Shown in pieces: positions 17,280 to 30,102 of a stretch of DNA of 64,000 nucleotides. Each line of letters starts with the position of its first letter. Positions within the stretch are counted from its first letter, which is position 1. Under the pieces are notes generated by a model that saw only the letters and a list, made by a program, of their open reading frames with translations, was not told where the DNA came from and did no database searches. Made by a program: the position numbers and the translations under genes. The stretch lies in NCBI RefSeq assembly GCF_007860135.1, contig NZ_SJPV01000009.1, forward strand, positions 186,001 to 250,000. The letters run 5' to 3'. The DNA comes from Novipirellula artificiosorum (GTDB taxonomy: Bacteria > Planctomycetota > Planctomycetia > Pirellulales > Pirellulaceae).

Positions 17280-18068
17280 TCAGTCTCGCATTCTGTTCCA
17301 GTACAAGGACTCGAACGCTTCCGGCTGGATGCTCACTTCGCCGCGGAAAGGATTATCCATCGAGGCGATGAGCAGAATGACAGTACCCAGAAAGAAGGCA
17401 AGTACGCCTCCGAGAGCCAGGTGACTGAGAAAATCGATATCGAACAGCCAGACAAGCATGATGTTCAAAACCGCTCCGATAAGCACGACGTACCACATGA
17501 TCGCCGGAATCCCGGTGGTCACCGCTTGTTGCGATATTCGATGCTTTTCCATAAAGGCATTGAACTGCCGCAGGGATTCGGCGTGCACGATTTGTTCCGC
17601 CGTGGTTTGTGGTTCAAAGACCAACAGCCGCTCGTGAAACGCCCTGAGTCGCACTTCCGATCCCTCCGGAATCCGCCCTTGCTGGTACTCCGGCCATCCG
17701 TAGCGGATCGTGTAACGGCAAAAGTCCCTCAGCAACCAACGCAGATCCTGTCCATAGGGATCCTGGTAAACGGAAACATCTTCATAAAGTGCCGCCAAAG
17801 CGGCCGCTTCATTCGACACACTGGCTTCGACTTCCGAGTAATTCTGATAAGCAGCAACGGCTATTAAGCCCAGCAGCAAGCCGTAGAAGACGCAGAAACA
17901 GGAAATGATGTATCCGACCACATCGTTGGTGTCTTCGCGCCTCCGTAGCACAAACAACCGCATCAATGGACGTACCAGGATGACGCCTGCCCAGGAGAAT
18001 CCCACAAAGACCAGCGACATGAGGATGCCAAGCTGATGGGTTGGGATGTCGTAGATCCAGTAGAACAT
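17280..18068 (-). CDS. DUF4239 (bestrophin-like) membrane protein
   Basis: A 262-residue membrane protein. Two N-terminal helices lie around LGILMSLVFVGFSWAGV and VVGYIISCFCVFYGLLLG, followed by a cytoplasmic helical region (YQNYSEVEASVSNEAAALA and onward) and two C-terminal helices (IMWYVVLIGAVLNIMLVW, ALGGVLAFFLGTVILL). This is the DUF4239 layout, thought to be related to bestrophin-like channels. The ATG at 18068 is 2 bases after the stop of the PstS-like gene; a TTG at 18074 would overlap it. Its place between binding-protein genes suggests it is the membrane partner in this operon, which is inference. Confidence 0.8.
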   Translation of the reverse strand: MFYWIYDIPTHQLGILMSLVFVGFSWAGVILVRPLMRLFVLRRREDTNDVVGYIISCFCVFYGLLLGLIAVAAYQNYSEVEASVSNEAAALAALYEDVSVYQDPYGQDLRWLLRDFCRYTIRYGWPEYQQGRIPEGSEVRLRAFHERLLVFEPQTTAEQIVHAESLRQFNAFMEKHRISQQAVTTGIPAIMWYVVLIGAVLNIMLVWLFDIDFLSHLALGGVLAFFLGTVILLIASMDNPFRGEVSIQPEAFESLYWNRMRD

Positions 18069-18070
18069 GC

Positions 18071-19414
18071 TCAAAATTCTCCAAGTTTCGGCTGCTCGGA
18101 GGAAGAAGTATCGTTCCCCTGTTTCTCCGAAGCGTTTTTGACAGAAACATCGTCAGCATCGTCGGCCTTCATATCGGAAAGGTCTTCGGGTGTCGTTTTC
18201 GTGTTCTCCGCGCCGTCGACTTTATGCACTGTGTCGATCACCGCTTGGGAGATCGGGCCGGACGCCGATTCGCTGTCGGAAACCGGAATCGCGGTGGCGC
18301 TATCGGCGCTGGAAGTCACGGAAATCGAGTCCAAAACGCCTTTCGCATTTTGGGCAACCGGGTCGATCAATGCGACATAGCCCAACTCTTCGCTTGCTTC
18401 TTGACCCTCGCCAAGACCATAGGAGAAGAGTTTTTTCAGCATGCCAACCTTACTCGGATCCTCGTAAACGCGGTAACAAAGAATCCACGAGTACGTGACA
18501 ATTGGGTAGGCGGTGTCACCAAGGGGATCGGCAAGGAACGCTCTCGACTTGCTGATATCCAAGTCTAATTCACTCAAGGCGAGCTGAATGGAATTCAAAT
18601 TTGGAGCGATGAATGATCCCGCTTTGTTCTCAAGAATCGCCATCGAAAGGCCTTCCTGCCTGGCATAAGCATAGCTGAGGTAACCGATCGACCCAGGCAC
18701 CTGTTCCAATCCCCGCGACACCCCGCGACTCTTAGGCATTCCAGCTCCGACGGGCCATGTCACCATCTTCCCAATTCCGGGTCCCTCCTTCCATGCTTGG
18801 TTGATCGCGGACAAATGTCGCGTCAGTGCTGAAGTCGTGCCGCTGGAATCCAATCGATACTCCACTTGAATCGGTAAATCGGGAAACGCGGTTTTCGGAT
18901 TATAACGCGTGATCTCCTCGTCCAGCCAGGTTCGAATCTCGCCCAAGAAAATTCCTGCGTACGCCTTTCGCGACAGTCGCAAGTCGGTAACCGGATTTCC
19001 ATTTGCGTCGCGAAGATTGTAGGCGAGTACGATCGCCCCGGAGGTCATCGGCAACTGTCGTACGCCACGATCCACCTGAGCGATCTCCTGATCGGACAAG
19101 GGATCATCGCTAGCGGCAAAATCGACCAATTCGTCGATGAACTGCCGGATACCGGATCCACTACCAATTTCATCATACCTAATCGACAGGCCGGGATGTT
19201 CCTCAGCCATCCGGTTGAACCAACGCTCATAAAGTGGCGCCGGAAAAGTTGATCCCGCACCATGAAGTTCGACAACCGACGGCTCAAGCGACTTGTTCTC
19301 ACATCCGGCGGACGGCAGGCTGAGAAAGCCAAGTAGAAAAGTCCCAAATATCGATCGTCGACCGTAGCGACTTGCGCTGGTTTGGCGGGTGATCGGACGT
19401 AAAGCAACGCTCAT
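18071..19414 (-). CDS. pstS: PstS-like phosphate-binding lipoprotein with long acidic tail
   Basis: A 447-residue protein. The lipobox is LPSAGC (Cys about residue 38). The PstS fold motifs are GAGSTFPAPLYERW, GSGSGIRQF, DFAASDDPLS and RLDSSGTTSALTRHL. PstS binds phosphate outside the membrane for the PstCAB transporter, but no pstCAB genes follow. After the core (about residue 350) comes a tail of roughly 95 residues rich in Ser, Asp, Glu and Thr, predicted disordered and unusual for the family. It is the first gene of a four-gene minus-strand operon with DUF4239 and two UrtA-like proteins, so a sensory or storage role is possible. Confidence 0.87.
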   Translation of the reverse strand: MSVALRPITRQTSASRYGRRSIFGTFLLGFLSLPSAGCENKSLEPSVVELHGAGSTFPAPLYERWFNRMAEEHPGLSIRYDEIGSGSGIRQFIDELVDFAASDDPLSDQEIAQVDRGVRQLPMTSGAIVLAYNLRDANGNPVTDLRLSRKAYAGIFLGEIRTWLDEEITRYNPKTAFPDLPIQVEYRLDSSGTTSALTRHLSAINQAWKEGPGIGKMVTWPVGAGMPKSRGVSRGLEQVPGSIGYLSYAYARQEGLSMAILENKAGSFIAPNLNSIQLALSELDLDISKSRAFLADPLGDTAYPIVTYSWILCYRVYEDPSKVGMLKKLFSYGLGEGQEASEELGYVALIDPVAQNAKGVLDSISVTSSADSATAIPVSDSESASGPISQAVIDTVHKVDGAENTKTTPEDLSDMKADDADDVSVKNASEKQGNDTSSSEQPKLGEF

Positions 19415-19534
19415 GTTAATATCTGCCTGAAAATGATCATCGTTGCGGCGTTGATTTCGGAGTCAATCGAGTCGTCCATTCCATTCCGCATCACTGCTAG
19501 CACTGTGTTGACAGCCTGCAACTGGCAATCCTGG

Positions 19535-20224
19535 CTAGCAGGTCGTGCGTGAAGGATCCTCTGGGTTTTTCCCTCGTTCATTGAACATTCGGTATCGCCA
19601 ATAGGGCGCGGGATTCAACAAGATCCGGCCCGGACCCTCGTAGACTCGCGCCATACCCTCCCCCGAAGTGAAGCGTCCGAAGAAGTTCTTGGTTGGTCTC
19701 CGCACCGTGAATTTCACCTCACCGGTCCGACAGATAACATACTTTCCTTCAGCGACAACTCGTTCGCCTTCTTCCAACGTGTGCTCTTCAACCGGCCCTC
19801 GTGTGGCCAGAGCTATTTTTCCATGACCGGTCACTCGAGTCTGCAGGTAAAGCGGCCCCTCACCCGCCCAGATCGCGGTCTGTAATCGCTCGCGGTGATA
19901 CTTCACTTCGATATCTCCCTCCGAGGCCCAGAAAGCGCCTCGTTCTAAAAACCAAGACTCACCATTGAGATCGAGGATGTGAAATCCGCCCAATGAGGAT
20001 TCAAGTGTGATCACCCCGGAACCAGCATAAATCGGACGATAGATCGCTTGACTGGCTAACGCCGACTTGATCATTCCACCAACGGACGGCACCAATGGGG
20101 AATGAATACTGATATCACCCTTGAGATAGCTAAGCGCACCAGCTTCGACACGCACCATCTCGTGATTCAAGTGAATCTCCACATAACGTGTGCCTTCGAG
20201 TTCGTGAACTTGGAAATCGGCCAT
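19535..20224 (-). CDS. AIM24-family protein
   Basis: A 229-residue all-beta protein of the AIM24/TIGR00266 family: VEAGALSYLKGDISI, YAGSGVITLESSLGGFHIL and GEGPLYLQTRVTGHGKIAL match the duplicated beta-sandwich core. A C-terminal tail with a cluster of aromatic and basic residues (YWRYRMFNERG) follows. The function is unclear in bacteria; the family is named for mitochondrial inheritance in yeast. AGGAAG lies upstream of the ATG at 20224, which is preferred to the TTG one codon earlier. Confidence 0.85.
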   Translation of the reverse strand: MADFQVHELEGTRYVEIHLNHEMVRVEAGALSYLKGDISIHSPLVPSVGGMIKSALASQAIYRPIYAGSGVITLESSLGGFHILDLNGESWFLERGAFWASEGDIEVKYHRERLQTAIWAGEGPLYLQTRVTGHGKIALATRGPVEEHTLEEGERVVAEGKYVICRTGEVKFTVRRPTKNFFGRFTSGEGMARVYEGPGRILLNPAPYWRYRMFNERGKNPEDPSRTTC

Positions 20225-20416
20225 CAATTATCTTCCTGCCTCAATCGCGTGATTCTGATGGAACCGACGCAAGTCGCCAATCGTGTAAGAAAGCAGACTC
20301 TTCGCTTTCGAGTCACCGAACAGAATAGCACATCGATATGAGAAAAACCTCGACTCCACTCAAAGCCTGTGACAAGCACGCCCTTGAAGAAGAACCGCGA
20401 TCATTCGTCATGATAC

Positions 20417-21019
20417 TCACTTCGCCTTCGAGACCTGTTTGACAACCTCATCGCAGCGGATACAGCTATGGTACGCGCTCTTTCGCTGCTGCTCGACGAT
20501 TCGGTTTCGACCAAATACATTCACACCCAGCATGTGCAGCAGGCCACCACCGAGCACAAAAACGCCTGCCGCCGTCCAAGCCGCAGCCTGCAACGAACTG
20601 AAATACCAAACGCACCCGAACGCAATGATCGCAAACAGTAGCCACCCTGGCCAGTAACCGTCTTCCGGCTCGGCATACACGGTCGGTGCTTCCTCTCGTT
20701 CATGCGAGACGTCACAGACATCGCAAACCAGTTTTCCGTAGTAATCGCACTGCTGATTCACACACTGCAACTGTGTGTCTGGCGGGACTAGTCGAGAACG
20801 ACAGTGAAAACAGAAGTAGTTTCGACACGAAGCACAGTGATAAGCTTCCGCGTCGACCTGCGATCCGCAAACGGGACATTTCTCAACATCCCCGCGACGC
20901 TTCAGCTCTTGCGGCTCGCCAAAATCACGCCCATCGGAATCATGTGCGTCGGTATCCTCGACGGTTGCAGTAGTTTGATCAGCCGGTGATTCATCAGTGC
21001 AATGTTCGTGCTCTTCCAC
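20417..21019 (-). CDS. zinc-ribbon membrane protein
   Basis: A 200-residue protein. An acidic N-terminal 45 residues is followed by four CxxC-type clusters (CPVCGS, CASCRNYFCFHC, CVNQQCDYYGKLVCDVC; about 48-105) that look like a treble zinc-ribbon array. Two membrane helices (WPGWLLFAIIAFGCVWYF, AAWTAAGVFVLGGGLLHML) and a final CIRC motif come next. It starts with GTG. I do not recognise a named family. It probably sits in the inner membrane with a cytoplasmic zinc module. Confidence 0.75.
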   Translation of the reverse strand: MEEHEHCTDESPADQTTATVEDTDAHDSDGRDFGEPQELKRRGDVEKCPVCGSQVDAEAYHCASCRNYFCFHCRSRLVPPDTQLQCVNQQCDYYGKLVCDVCDVSHEREEAPTVYAEPEDGYWPGWLLFAIIAFGCVWYFSSLQAAAWTAAGVFVLGGGLLHMLGVNVFGRNRIVEQQRKSAYHSCIRCDEVVKQVSKAK

Positions 21020-22346
21020 GGCGTACTTTATCCTTAGCTCTGGTTGAGTGTTCCGGACCTAGCCACCCGATGGCTGACGCTCTGCAGGATCTCGCCAATC
21101 GACACCCAGTTCGCAAGCTCTTCCGCATTTACCATCACCTAACGGCTGCAAAAATGTATCGAGCTCGGCGACGGCTGAATTATATACGATACCGAGCTGC
21201 AAAGGGGCGCTGGCCAAGAGTCGCCGGGATAAACCGGTTTGCGATAGGGAAAATTGATAAGTCCTACGAAGAAGGTTTAGCCAACGACTGCGGCCGCAAG
21301 CAGAGGTGCGAGGGCGGTAACGTCATCGTGCTAACCGTCTGTGCGGAGGGGAACGCAGGCCAGCCATAAAGCCCCGAAATCAGCACTTCCGTGTGTCGAT
21401 CTAGTGTGGACAGGGGGAAGTCAATATCGTTCGGACCCTTTATCGGCGAGTTGCGGGCAGACACGGCGGAGTCACAGACCAGGTGCAAGCGCCGAAATCT
21501 CGAACCTGGAACCGGGAAATCCCATCCGACTCCCCAGCAGAGCCGATCGGTGCAGAGCCGAAAGACTAACTTCGGGTTTCGTTTCTCAACCGTTTGGACC
21601 GAGACGGACGGTAGACCTTCGTTCATAAGATGAGCGGACTTGCCAAAGTCAGCCGCAGGAATTTAAGGGCGCGGATTGAGCCGTAGAGAATCGCGGCATT
21701 CGGTCCCATAACTCATCTCGGGTGCATCGCCCGCTAGCTTGAAGCCCACTGCGCAACTCGCAGAGGTGTCTCCCGGCCGAGGACACCGCCGCGCTGCACC
21801 GAGATTTCTTCGTGACTGCGAGTGGTCCAGCCTATGCGCCGAATAAGAACTTGAAACTGAACGAGGTCGATCTCACCTACGCGTGCAAAGTCGGTCCGTG
21901 AGGCTGCCGGGATCGGCATGTGCTACAGCGCTGGGTCCACAACCCTTGGTGGTTTTGGAGGGAGAAATGCAGTAGGTCTCATTGGAAGAAAGGAGATGAA
22001 ATCGGAGCCAGCATCATGGCGAGTCGGCTCGGGCTAACATCGCAAGCGACGACTTGTTAGCGCGCCTCAAGCGGCTGCGGCACTGGGAATTCGCGACCTG
22101 GGACCGCGATCTAATGAAACTCAAATCGTGCTCCTCGCGTGACATTCGGAACATTCTGCCCTTGCCGGTGTTGCATTACTCGTGTGGTCGATCTCAGCAA
22201 GCGACTTCCAGCGATGAGGTGGTCGTGATGCCGCCTATAGGAACATGGCCAACGCATTTCGGGCTCATGGCCATTCAGTCGTCTACTTAGAAACCATTAT
22301 GGGCAAAGCGATGAAACAGAAATGCTAAAGATCTCGAGGACCGATA
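21020..22346. other. 1.3-kb stretch without a supported gene
   Basis: Both strands were read. The open frames found are short, mutually overlapping, and encode Arg/Ser/Pro-rich sequence without motifs. I saw no tRNA, terminator or long repeat. It may hold the promoter of the downstream plus-strand hydrolase operon. Confidence 0.4.
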
Positions 22347-24773
22347 GTGAAGAGACTTGTCACAATCACCGCTCTCTGCTGCTTGCTGGCGATCCCCAGC
22401 ACCAGCACCTTTGCGCAAGCGCCAGCCGCTGACGGAGAACGATTCCAGCAGTTCGACAGGAACGGCGACGGGAAGATCGCCGCGGACGAGCTCGACATGC
22501 CTGTCGTGTTTAAGGCCGCGGACAAGAACCGCGACGGTTTTGTGACTCCGGATGAATTCGTCGGCTACCTGCAGCAACGTCAGGGCGACGGTCGAGGCAA
22601 GATGTCCCGCCGACGAGCACCCGTATCAGCCGCGGCTGCGGAGGGTCTTCACATAAAACGCAACATCCGCTACCGCGAAACTTCGGGCGTGGAGCCCAAT
22701 CTTCACTCGCTGGACATCTACACGCCCAAGGACGCAAAGAACCTGCCGGTGATGATCTATATTCACGGCGGCGGTTGGAAACGCGGCGACAAGGCGGCGG
22801 TGGGATCGAAGCCGGCCTACTTCTGCAGCCGAGACTGGGTGTTTGTCAGCCTCAACTACCGCTTCGTTCCGGCCGTGGATTTGCTCACCCAGTTGCAGGA
22901 CAGCGCGGACGCCATCGCCTGGGTGCACAAGCACATCGCGGACCACGGCGGCGACCCGCAGCAACTGCATCTCATGGGACACTCGGCCGGCGCGCATCAC
23001 GTGGCCATCTTGGCGACGAACGAACGTTTCTTAAAAGCCGCAGGCAAGGAACTGTCGATCCTCAACAGCGTGGTCGAACTCGACACCCAGGCGCTTGATG
23101 TGCTAGGCATGATGACCGGCACCAAGAATGCCACTTATGTCCAGGCATTCGGCAAAGAAGAAAGCCGGTGGCGACAAGTCTCGCCCTTGCACCACGTCGC
23201 AGTGGGCAAAGGAATTCCGCCGTTCTTACTGGTCGTAGCGGACAACCGCGAGCAAAAACTTCAGCAAGCGGCCGCATTCCAGAAGTCCCTGCAGACCGCC
23301 GACGTGCGCTGCGAATTCGTCGAGGCACCGGAACACAACCACGGCTCGCTCAACCGCGCGATCGGTGAGCCGAACGATAAGGTCACCCAGGCGATGGAGA
23401 GGTTCCATGATTCCGTTCGCCGTTTGAAAACTTCGCCCGCTGCTCCGGACGACAAGGATGATTTCAGCTGGCAGCCGTCGCTGAAGTTTGATGCCGAGAA
23501 GACCAAGGAAGGCCCGCTGCCCGTGAACGCCATGCAGCTTGTCGTGCATCGTGGCAAGCTGTTCTGCGGCATGGCAACCTCGTTTGAGCGTGACCGATAT
23601 TCCCGCAGCAGTTCCTATATCTACTCGAAGGCCAGCGCCGATGCTCCATGGAAGCTGGAGATCGATTTCGGTCCCGGCACCTCGCGGGTTGGACAGATGT
23701 TTTCTGCACGCTTCGAGAATGATGGTGATGGTCAGCCGATTGAGGGTGGTCCGCAGGAGATCCTGGTCGCGTTTACAATGAGTTTGGCTGGTCGCCGCGG
23801 CAAGGCACCGCTGCAGGTGCGCGTGCGTGACGATGCCACCGGCCAATGGCTCACCGTCGACCTTCCCACGCCCAAAGTCGCCGGCTCGAATGTCCGCGAA
23901 GTCTGGCTTCACCGCGATAGCGTCAGCGGCGCGGACCTCTTATTTGTCGGCGCAAACCCGTCGCCGCTTGGTATTTTCTCGGGCAGCTACGACCCCAAGG
24001 CACCCGGCCGCATCCGTTGGAAGACAACACCGGAAATCTCCGCTCAGGGTCGACGTGGCACCAGCAAGTGGTTTGGCATGGCGTCGGTCAACGGTGCGCT
24101 ATTCGCCTCTGACGTGGATTCCGTTTTTCGCCGCGTGGATGGCCCCCAGCCGCGCTGGGTGAAGGTGCTGCAATTCCCGCGTGGTGTCGGTGACGAAGGC
24201 GGCGCGGAGGTCCGCGGATTGACGGCTGTCCCCAATCCGCAGAGCCTCACCGCTTGGCCCGAAGAGGAGATGCTCGTCCTCGCGACCCAGATGAAGATCT
24301 GGCGCATGCGGGTTCCGGCCGATGCGGACGAGACCCACGGACACACGGCCGAACTCGATTTGCTTCCTTGGCTCGGCCAGCGGCTTGGCGAGCCAGTGAT
24401 TTTCGCCGAATCCGCCTTCAACCACCTCACACCTTTTCAGACTGCGTCGGATGCCACGCCTTTGTGGCCCATCGGTTTCCAAATTGTCTATCCCGTCCCC
24501 GGCAAGAAACTGTCAACGCGCGACCCAGATTCTTATCGCCTGAAAGATGATGTTTGGTTTCTTTTGAGAGATGTGCAGGCGAACTACACGTTGCATCGGA
24601 TTGACAGCGATGCCCGCCTCTTTCTAGCACGAGATTTCAAGCCATCGCCGTTCGCCAACGAACCGCACATCCTGTATGCCTGCGGCTACAACGGTTCGCA
24701 CTTCAAAGGCTCACTCGGCACGGCATGGGTTTACAGAGGCGCACTGTCGGAACCCAACAGGCCCCCCCGGTAG
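22347..24773 (+). CDS. EF-hand plus alpha/beta hydrolase with novel C-terminal domain, copy 1
   Basis: An 808-residue exported protein. The signal peptide ends in STFAQA. Two EF-hand loops follow (DRNGDGKIAADE near 36 and DKNRDGFVTPDE near 60). Next is a BD-FAE/esterase-type alpha/beta hydrolase (about 100-350): oxyanion motif IHGGGW, nucleophile elbow GHSAGAH, catalytic His probably in EHNHGS. The last 400 residues (KFDAEKTKEGPLPVNAMQL onward) are shared with the next two genes and I cannot name the domain. It begins with GTG. Its role is probably carbohydrate-ester cleavage outside the cell. It opens a three-gene operon with a 17-base gap to the next start. Confidence 0.85.
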   Translation: MKRLVTITALCCLLAIPSTSTFAQAPAADGERFQQFDRNGDGKIAADELDMPVVFKAADKNRDGFVTPDEFVGYLQQRQGDGRGKMSRRRAPVSAAAAEGLHIKRNIRYRETSGVEPNLHSLDIYTPKDAKNLPVMIYIHGGGWKRGDKAAVGSKPAYFCSRDWVFVSLNYRFVPAVDLLTQLQDSADAIAWVHKHIADHGGDPQQLHLMGHSAGAHHVAILATNERFLKAAGKELSILNSVVELDTQALDVLGMMTGTKNATYVQAFGKEESRWRQVSPLHHVAVGKGIPPFLLVVADNREQKLQQAAAFQKSLQTADVRCEFVEAPEHNHGSLNRAIGEPNDKVTQAMERFHDSVRRLKTSPAAPDDKDDFSWQPSLKFDAEKTKEGPLPVNAMQLVVHRGKLFCGMATSFERDRYSRSSSYIYSKASADAPWKLEIDFGPGTSRVGQMFSARFENDGDGQPIEGGPQEILVAFTMSLAGRRGKAPLQVRVRDDATGQWLTVDLPTPKVAGSNVREVWLHRDSVSGADLLFVGANPSPLGIFSGSYDPKAPGRIRWKTTPEISAQGRRGTSKWFGMASVNGALFASDVDSVFRRVDGPQPRWVKVLQFPRGVGDEGGAEVRGLTAVPNPQSLTAWPEEEMLVLATQMKIWRMRVPADADETHGHTAELDLLPWLGQRLGEPVIFAESAFNHLTPFQTASDATPLWPIGFQIVYPVPGKKLSTRDPDSYRLKDDVWFLLRDVQANYTLHRIDSDARLFLARDFKPSPFANEPHILYACGYNGSHFKGSLGTAWVYRGALSEPNRPPR

Positions 24774-24790
24774 ACATCCTGCTCGACAAC

Positions 24791-26220
24791 ATGAAAACAC
24801 AACTGGCTTTCCTGCTCGCTTTGACGTTCGCCACCTCCGCTCTGGCACAACCGCCCGTTCCCGGTGCACGCTTGTCGCGTTTGGGCGAGAACAGTGACGG
24901 CGTGAACGCCGCGCCGTCCCTGAAACCCCAATTCGTGAAGGACTATTTCCCCGGTACAGTGGATGTCGCGGGGGAACCGCTGGCCGGAACCGAGACAATG
25001 AGCTTTGCGGTGCACGCCGGAAAATTGTTCGCCGGACTGGGCAATCGCAATCTCCCTGACGACGCTTCGGTGAAGGTGGGCGCCCAGGTAATCGTGAAGG
25101 ACAGTGAGAACGCCGCATGGCGTTTGGAACACCAGTTCGAGAGCACGGCCCCGCGCGTCAACGCACTGACCTCGGCCACATTCACGACCGACTCCCTGGG
25201 CAATCCCTTGAAGGACACCACGAAAATGCTGGTTGCCGCTCCTTCCGATGCCAGCAGCGATACGGACGACGAGGCTTTACGCTGGGCGACCGCCTGGACG
25301 CGAGATGATGTTTCCGGAGATTGGACCGAAACACGGGTTTACTCCGCCGAACGACGCAAGCCTGCCTGTCGCTCCTTCGGCGTGTATCGCGATCCGGTAA
25401 CGAAGGTCTGCCATCTGTTTGCCGGAACTTCCCACGGATCAATTCATCGCGCGGTTTACGATCCTGCCGCCCCAGGACGCCTTATTTGGAACGAGTCGGC
25501 CGAGTTAGACAATGTCGGTCGTGTCGTGGCATTTGCCGAGTGCAACGGGAGCCTCTACGCCGCCTGCGGTTTGCGGCGGACACGCGAGGGCATCACGGGG
25601 GGAATCTATCGACGCAAAAATGGTCCGAATGCACACTGGGAGTGCGTTTTTCAAGGGCCCTGGCCTGCACGGCGTGGGGGTGCCGACGAGGCTTTGCTGA
25701 TGCGTGGGCTGACTGCCGTGCCGGCGCCCGACGGCGATGGTGAAGTACTACTCGGAAGCCGCGCCCAGGCTGGTGTCATCGAGCGAATCGATCCCCATGC
25801 GGAATACGCCGTGACCGTTGAACTGGATCTGCGCGAGCATTTCGCCAAGGTCTGGAACCTTCCGGAATACCGACGCGCCGCTCTCTCGGCCTACAACACG
25901 ATGACCCCGTGGAAGAATTCGGAAAGCGGCGAACAAGTGCATCTTGTCGGTGTGGCGGTCCTTCACCCGACGCTCGCTGACACGCCGCCTCACAACGGCG
26001 CTTGGTACCTTGTTCGTCACGCTGACGGACGCTACTCGACCGGATACATCGACGATAACGAGCATCCGGTTGCCTCCGGCACGAACCTTCGTGGTACGCG
26101 CGCGATGATTACGTCGCCATTCGACAACACCACCGTCTTTGCGGGCGGAGGCGACATTGGCAAACAAATCTCTCTCAATACCGCTTGGATTTATCAGAGC
26201 ACAATCTCAGATGACGAAAA

Positions 26221-26224
<4 letters not shown>
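24791..26224 (+). CDS. secreted protein made only of the shared C-terminal domain
   Basis: A 477-residue protein with a signal peptide (MKTQLAFLLALTFATSALAQ). The rest aligns by eye with the C-terminal domains of both neighbours: VKDYFPGTVDVAGEPLAGTE, FAVHAGKLFAGLG, APGRLIWNESAELD, ALLMRGLTAVPAP and LNTAWIYQS correspond to matching blocks in the others. It has no EF hands and no hydrolase. The recurring 'xHxGKLFAG' and 'PGRIRW' blocks suggest a beta-propeller-like fold. The ATG at 24791 opens the signal peptide. Its stop overlaps the next start (ATGA). Confidence 0.8.
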
Positions 26225-28671
<2,447 letters not shown>

Positions 28672-28993
28672 TAATTGACGCAGCAGTCCATTGCCGCGAT
28701 CTGCCTGACTCAGGAATCTACACGAGCCTGTCTGGAGGGAATTCACAGCAACTCACAAAGCAGACCGTATCGAAAGTCAATTGCTCTAAAGACTCGTAGC
28801 ACAATCCCATTGCCGAACGGCAGACACTAACGGAATACAAGTCGCCGTAAACCAAGCCCACTCGGTCGCTTTCAACCTGCAGCGGTTGATTCGATGAAAG
28901 AGGCGACGGTTCCCAAAAAGTAGGTTCTCCTGGTGATCATTCACGGTGTAGCCGTGTTGGCTCGCCAATAGTCACTCCCAGGAGAACCCGTCA
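28672..28993. other. leader of the IS110 transposase
   Basis: No gene. The 3' part holds a structured leader (listed separately). In IS110 elements the non-coding end next to the transposase encodes the bridge RNA, so the element's left end is probably inside this stretch; I cannot place it. Confidence 0.4.
28923..28988 (+). promoter_or_regulatory. hairpin that buries the transposase ribosome binding site
   Basis: GGTTCTCCTGG (28923-28933) pairs perfectly with CCAGGAGAACC (28978-28988). The AGGAG in the 3' arm is the Shine-Dalgarno sequence of the transposase ATG at 28994. The 44-base loop itself contains CACGG/CCGTG (28942-28956) and TTGG/CCAA (28957-28968) helices, so a three-way junction is possible. 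Sequestered start sites limit transposase translation in several IS families; a bridge RNA part is an alternative reading. Confidence 0.6.
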
Positions 28994-30102
28994 ATGTTGT
29001 ACCTCGCCATCGATCAACACGCAAAGCAAATCACTGTCTGTGTCCGCAACGAAGGGGGGGACACGGTGTTACGCCGGCAAGTCAGTACCCGTCCCGAAAA
29101 GATCCAGGCGTTCTTTCAGCAGCTCACCGAGATGGACAGCCAGTTCATGGCGATCCTCGAAGTCTGTGGTTTCAATGATTGGCTGATCGAATACCTGCGA
29201 AAATGGAACTGTCAAGAAATCGTGCTCATTCACCCTGAGAAGCCTGGTAAAAGGAAAACCGATCGACGTGACGCTCAAAAATTGGCCGATCTGCTATGGC
29301 TCAATCGTGAGCGGTTGGCCGAGGGTCAAACCGTTCATGGTTTGCGGCGTGTCTACATGGTGTCCCAAAAGGAACGCGAAGACCGTCAGCTCACGTCTCT
29401 ACGGAAGACTTTGGGACAACGCCGTACTCGAACCTTGAACAAGATCCATCGGATCATCAATCGCCACAATCTGATCTGGAACTATCCGACCAAGACCTTT
29501 CAAACCCAAGCCGGTCGCCGCTGGCTGGAGAAGGTCAAGCTGCCCCAGATCGATCGGCTGGAGATGAACATGTTGCTGGAGGAATGGAAAACATGGGATG
29601 AGCAAATTGTTCAAGTCGATGAACAGATCGTCGAGCGAGCGCGTCAGGTCGAGCCAGGCAAGACTCTCAGCGCGACACAAATTCTGATGACCGCCCCCGG
29701 TGTGAGCCACTACAGCGGTCTAACACTGGCCAGTCGTATTGGACCCATCGAAAGGTTCCCAGCCCGCGAAGTCTCGCGAACTATTTTGGGCTGACTCCAG
29801 GTTGCCACAACTCTGGGAACGCCCAGGACCGACTCGGTTCGATAACCAAACAAGGCAGTAAGATTGCGCGGTCTATCCTGGGGCAGTTGGTGCTGCACTT
29901 CTTAAAGCAGGATCCGAAGATGCGCCAATGGTACCGGAGAATCAAGCTGCGGCGAGGTTCGAAGATCGCTCGCGTGGCGGTGATGCGTCGGATCACGACC
30001 ATCTTCTGGCACATGTTGACTCACGAGGAAGCGTACTGCATTGGCGGCCCACCAACTCGATTGCGGTCCAATTCCGCGGACACAAAGAGTCACGCCGCAT
30101 GA
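28994..30102 (+). pseudogene. IS110-family transposase, frameshifted
   Basis: The N-terminal RuvC-like DEDD domain is intact: AIDQHAK, ILEVCGF, and KTDRRDAQKLADLL with its two Asp. The C-terminal transposase_20 part begins TAPGVSHYSGLTLASRIG. One base appears missing after 29760. The original frame stops at 29794, while the frame resumed from 29761 (SPRSLANYFGLTPGCHNSG) stays open to the stop at 30100-30102. With the base restored the protein would be about 369 residues, normal for the family. The C-terminal catalytic Ser region is lost from the truncated product. Confidence 0.85.

Noticed and set aside
21020-22346. Several frames of 60-127 codons in the 1.3-kb gap before the hydrolase operon
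   Set aside because: They overlap each other on both strands and show composition typical of non-coding GC-rich DNA.
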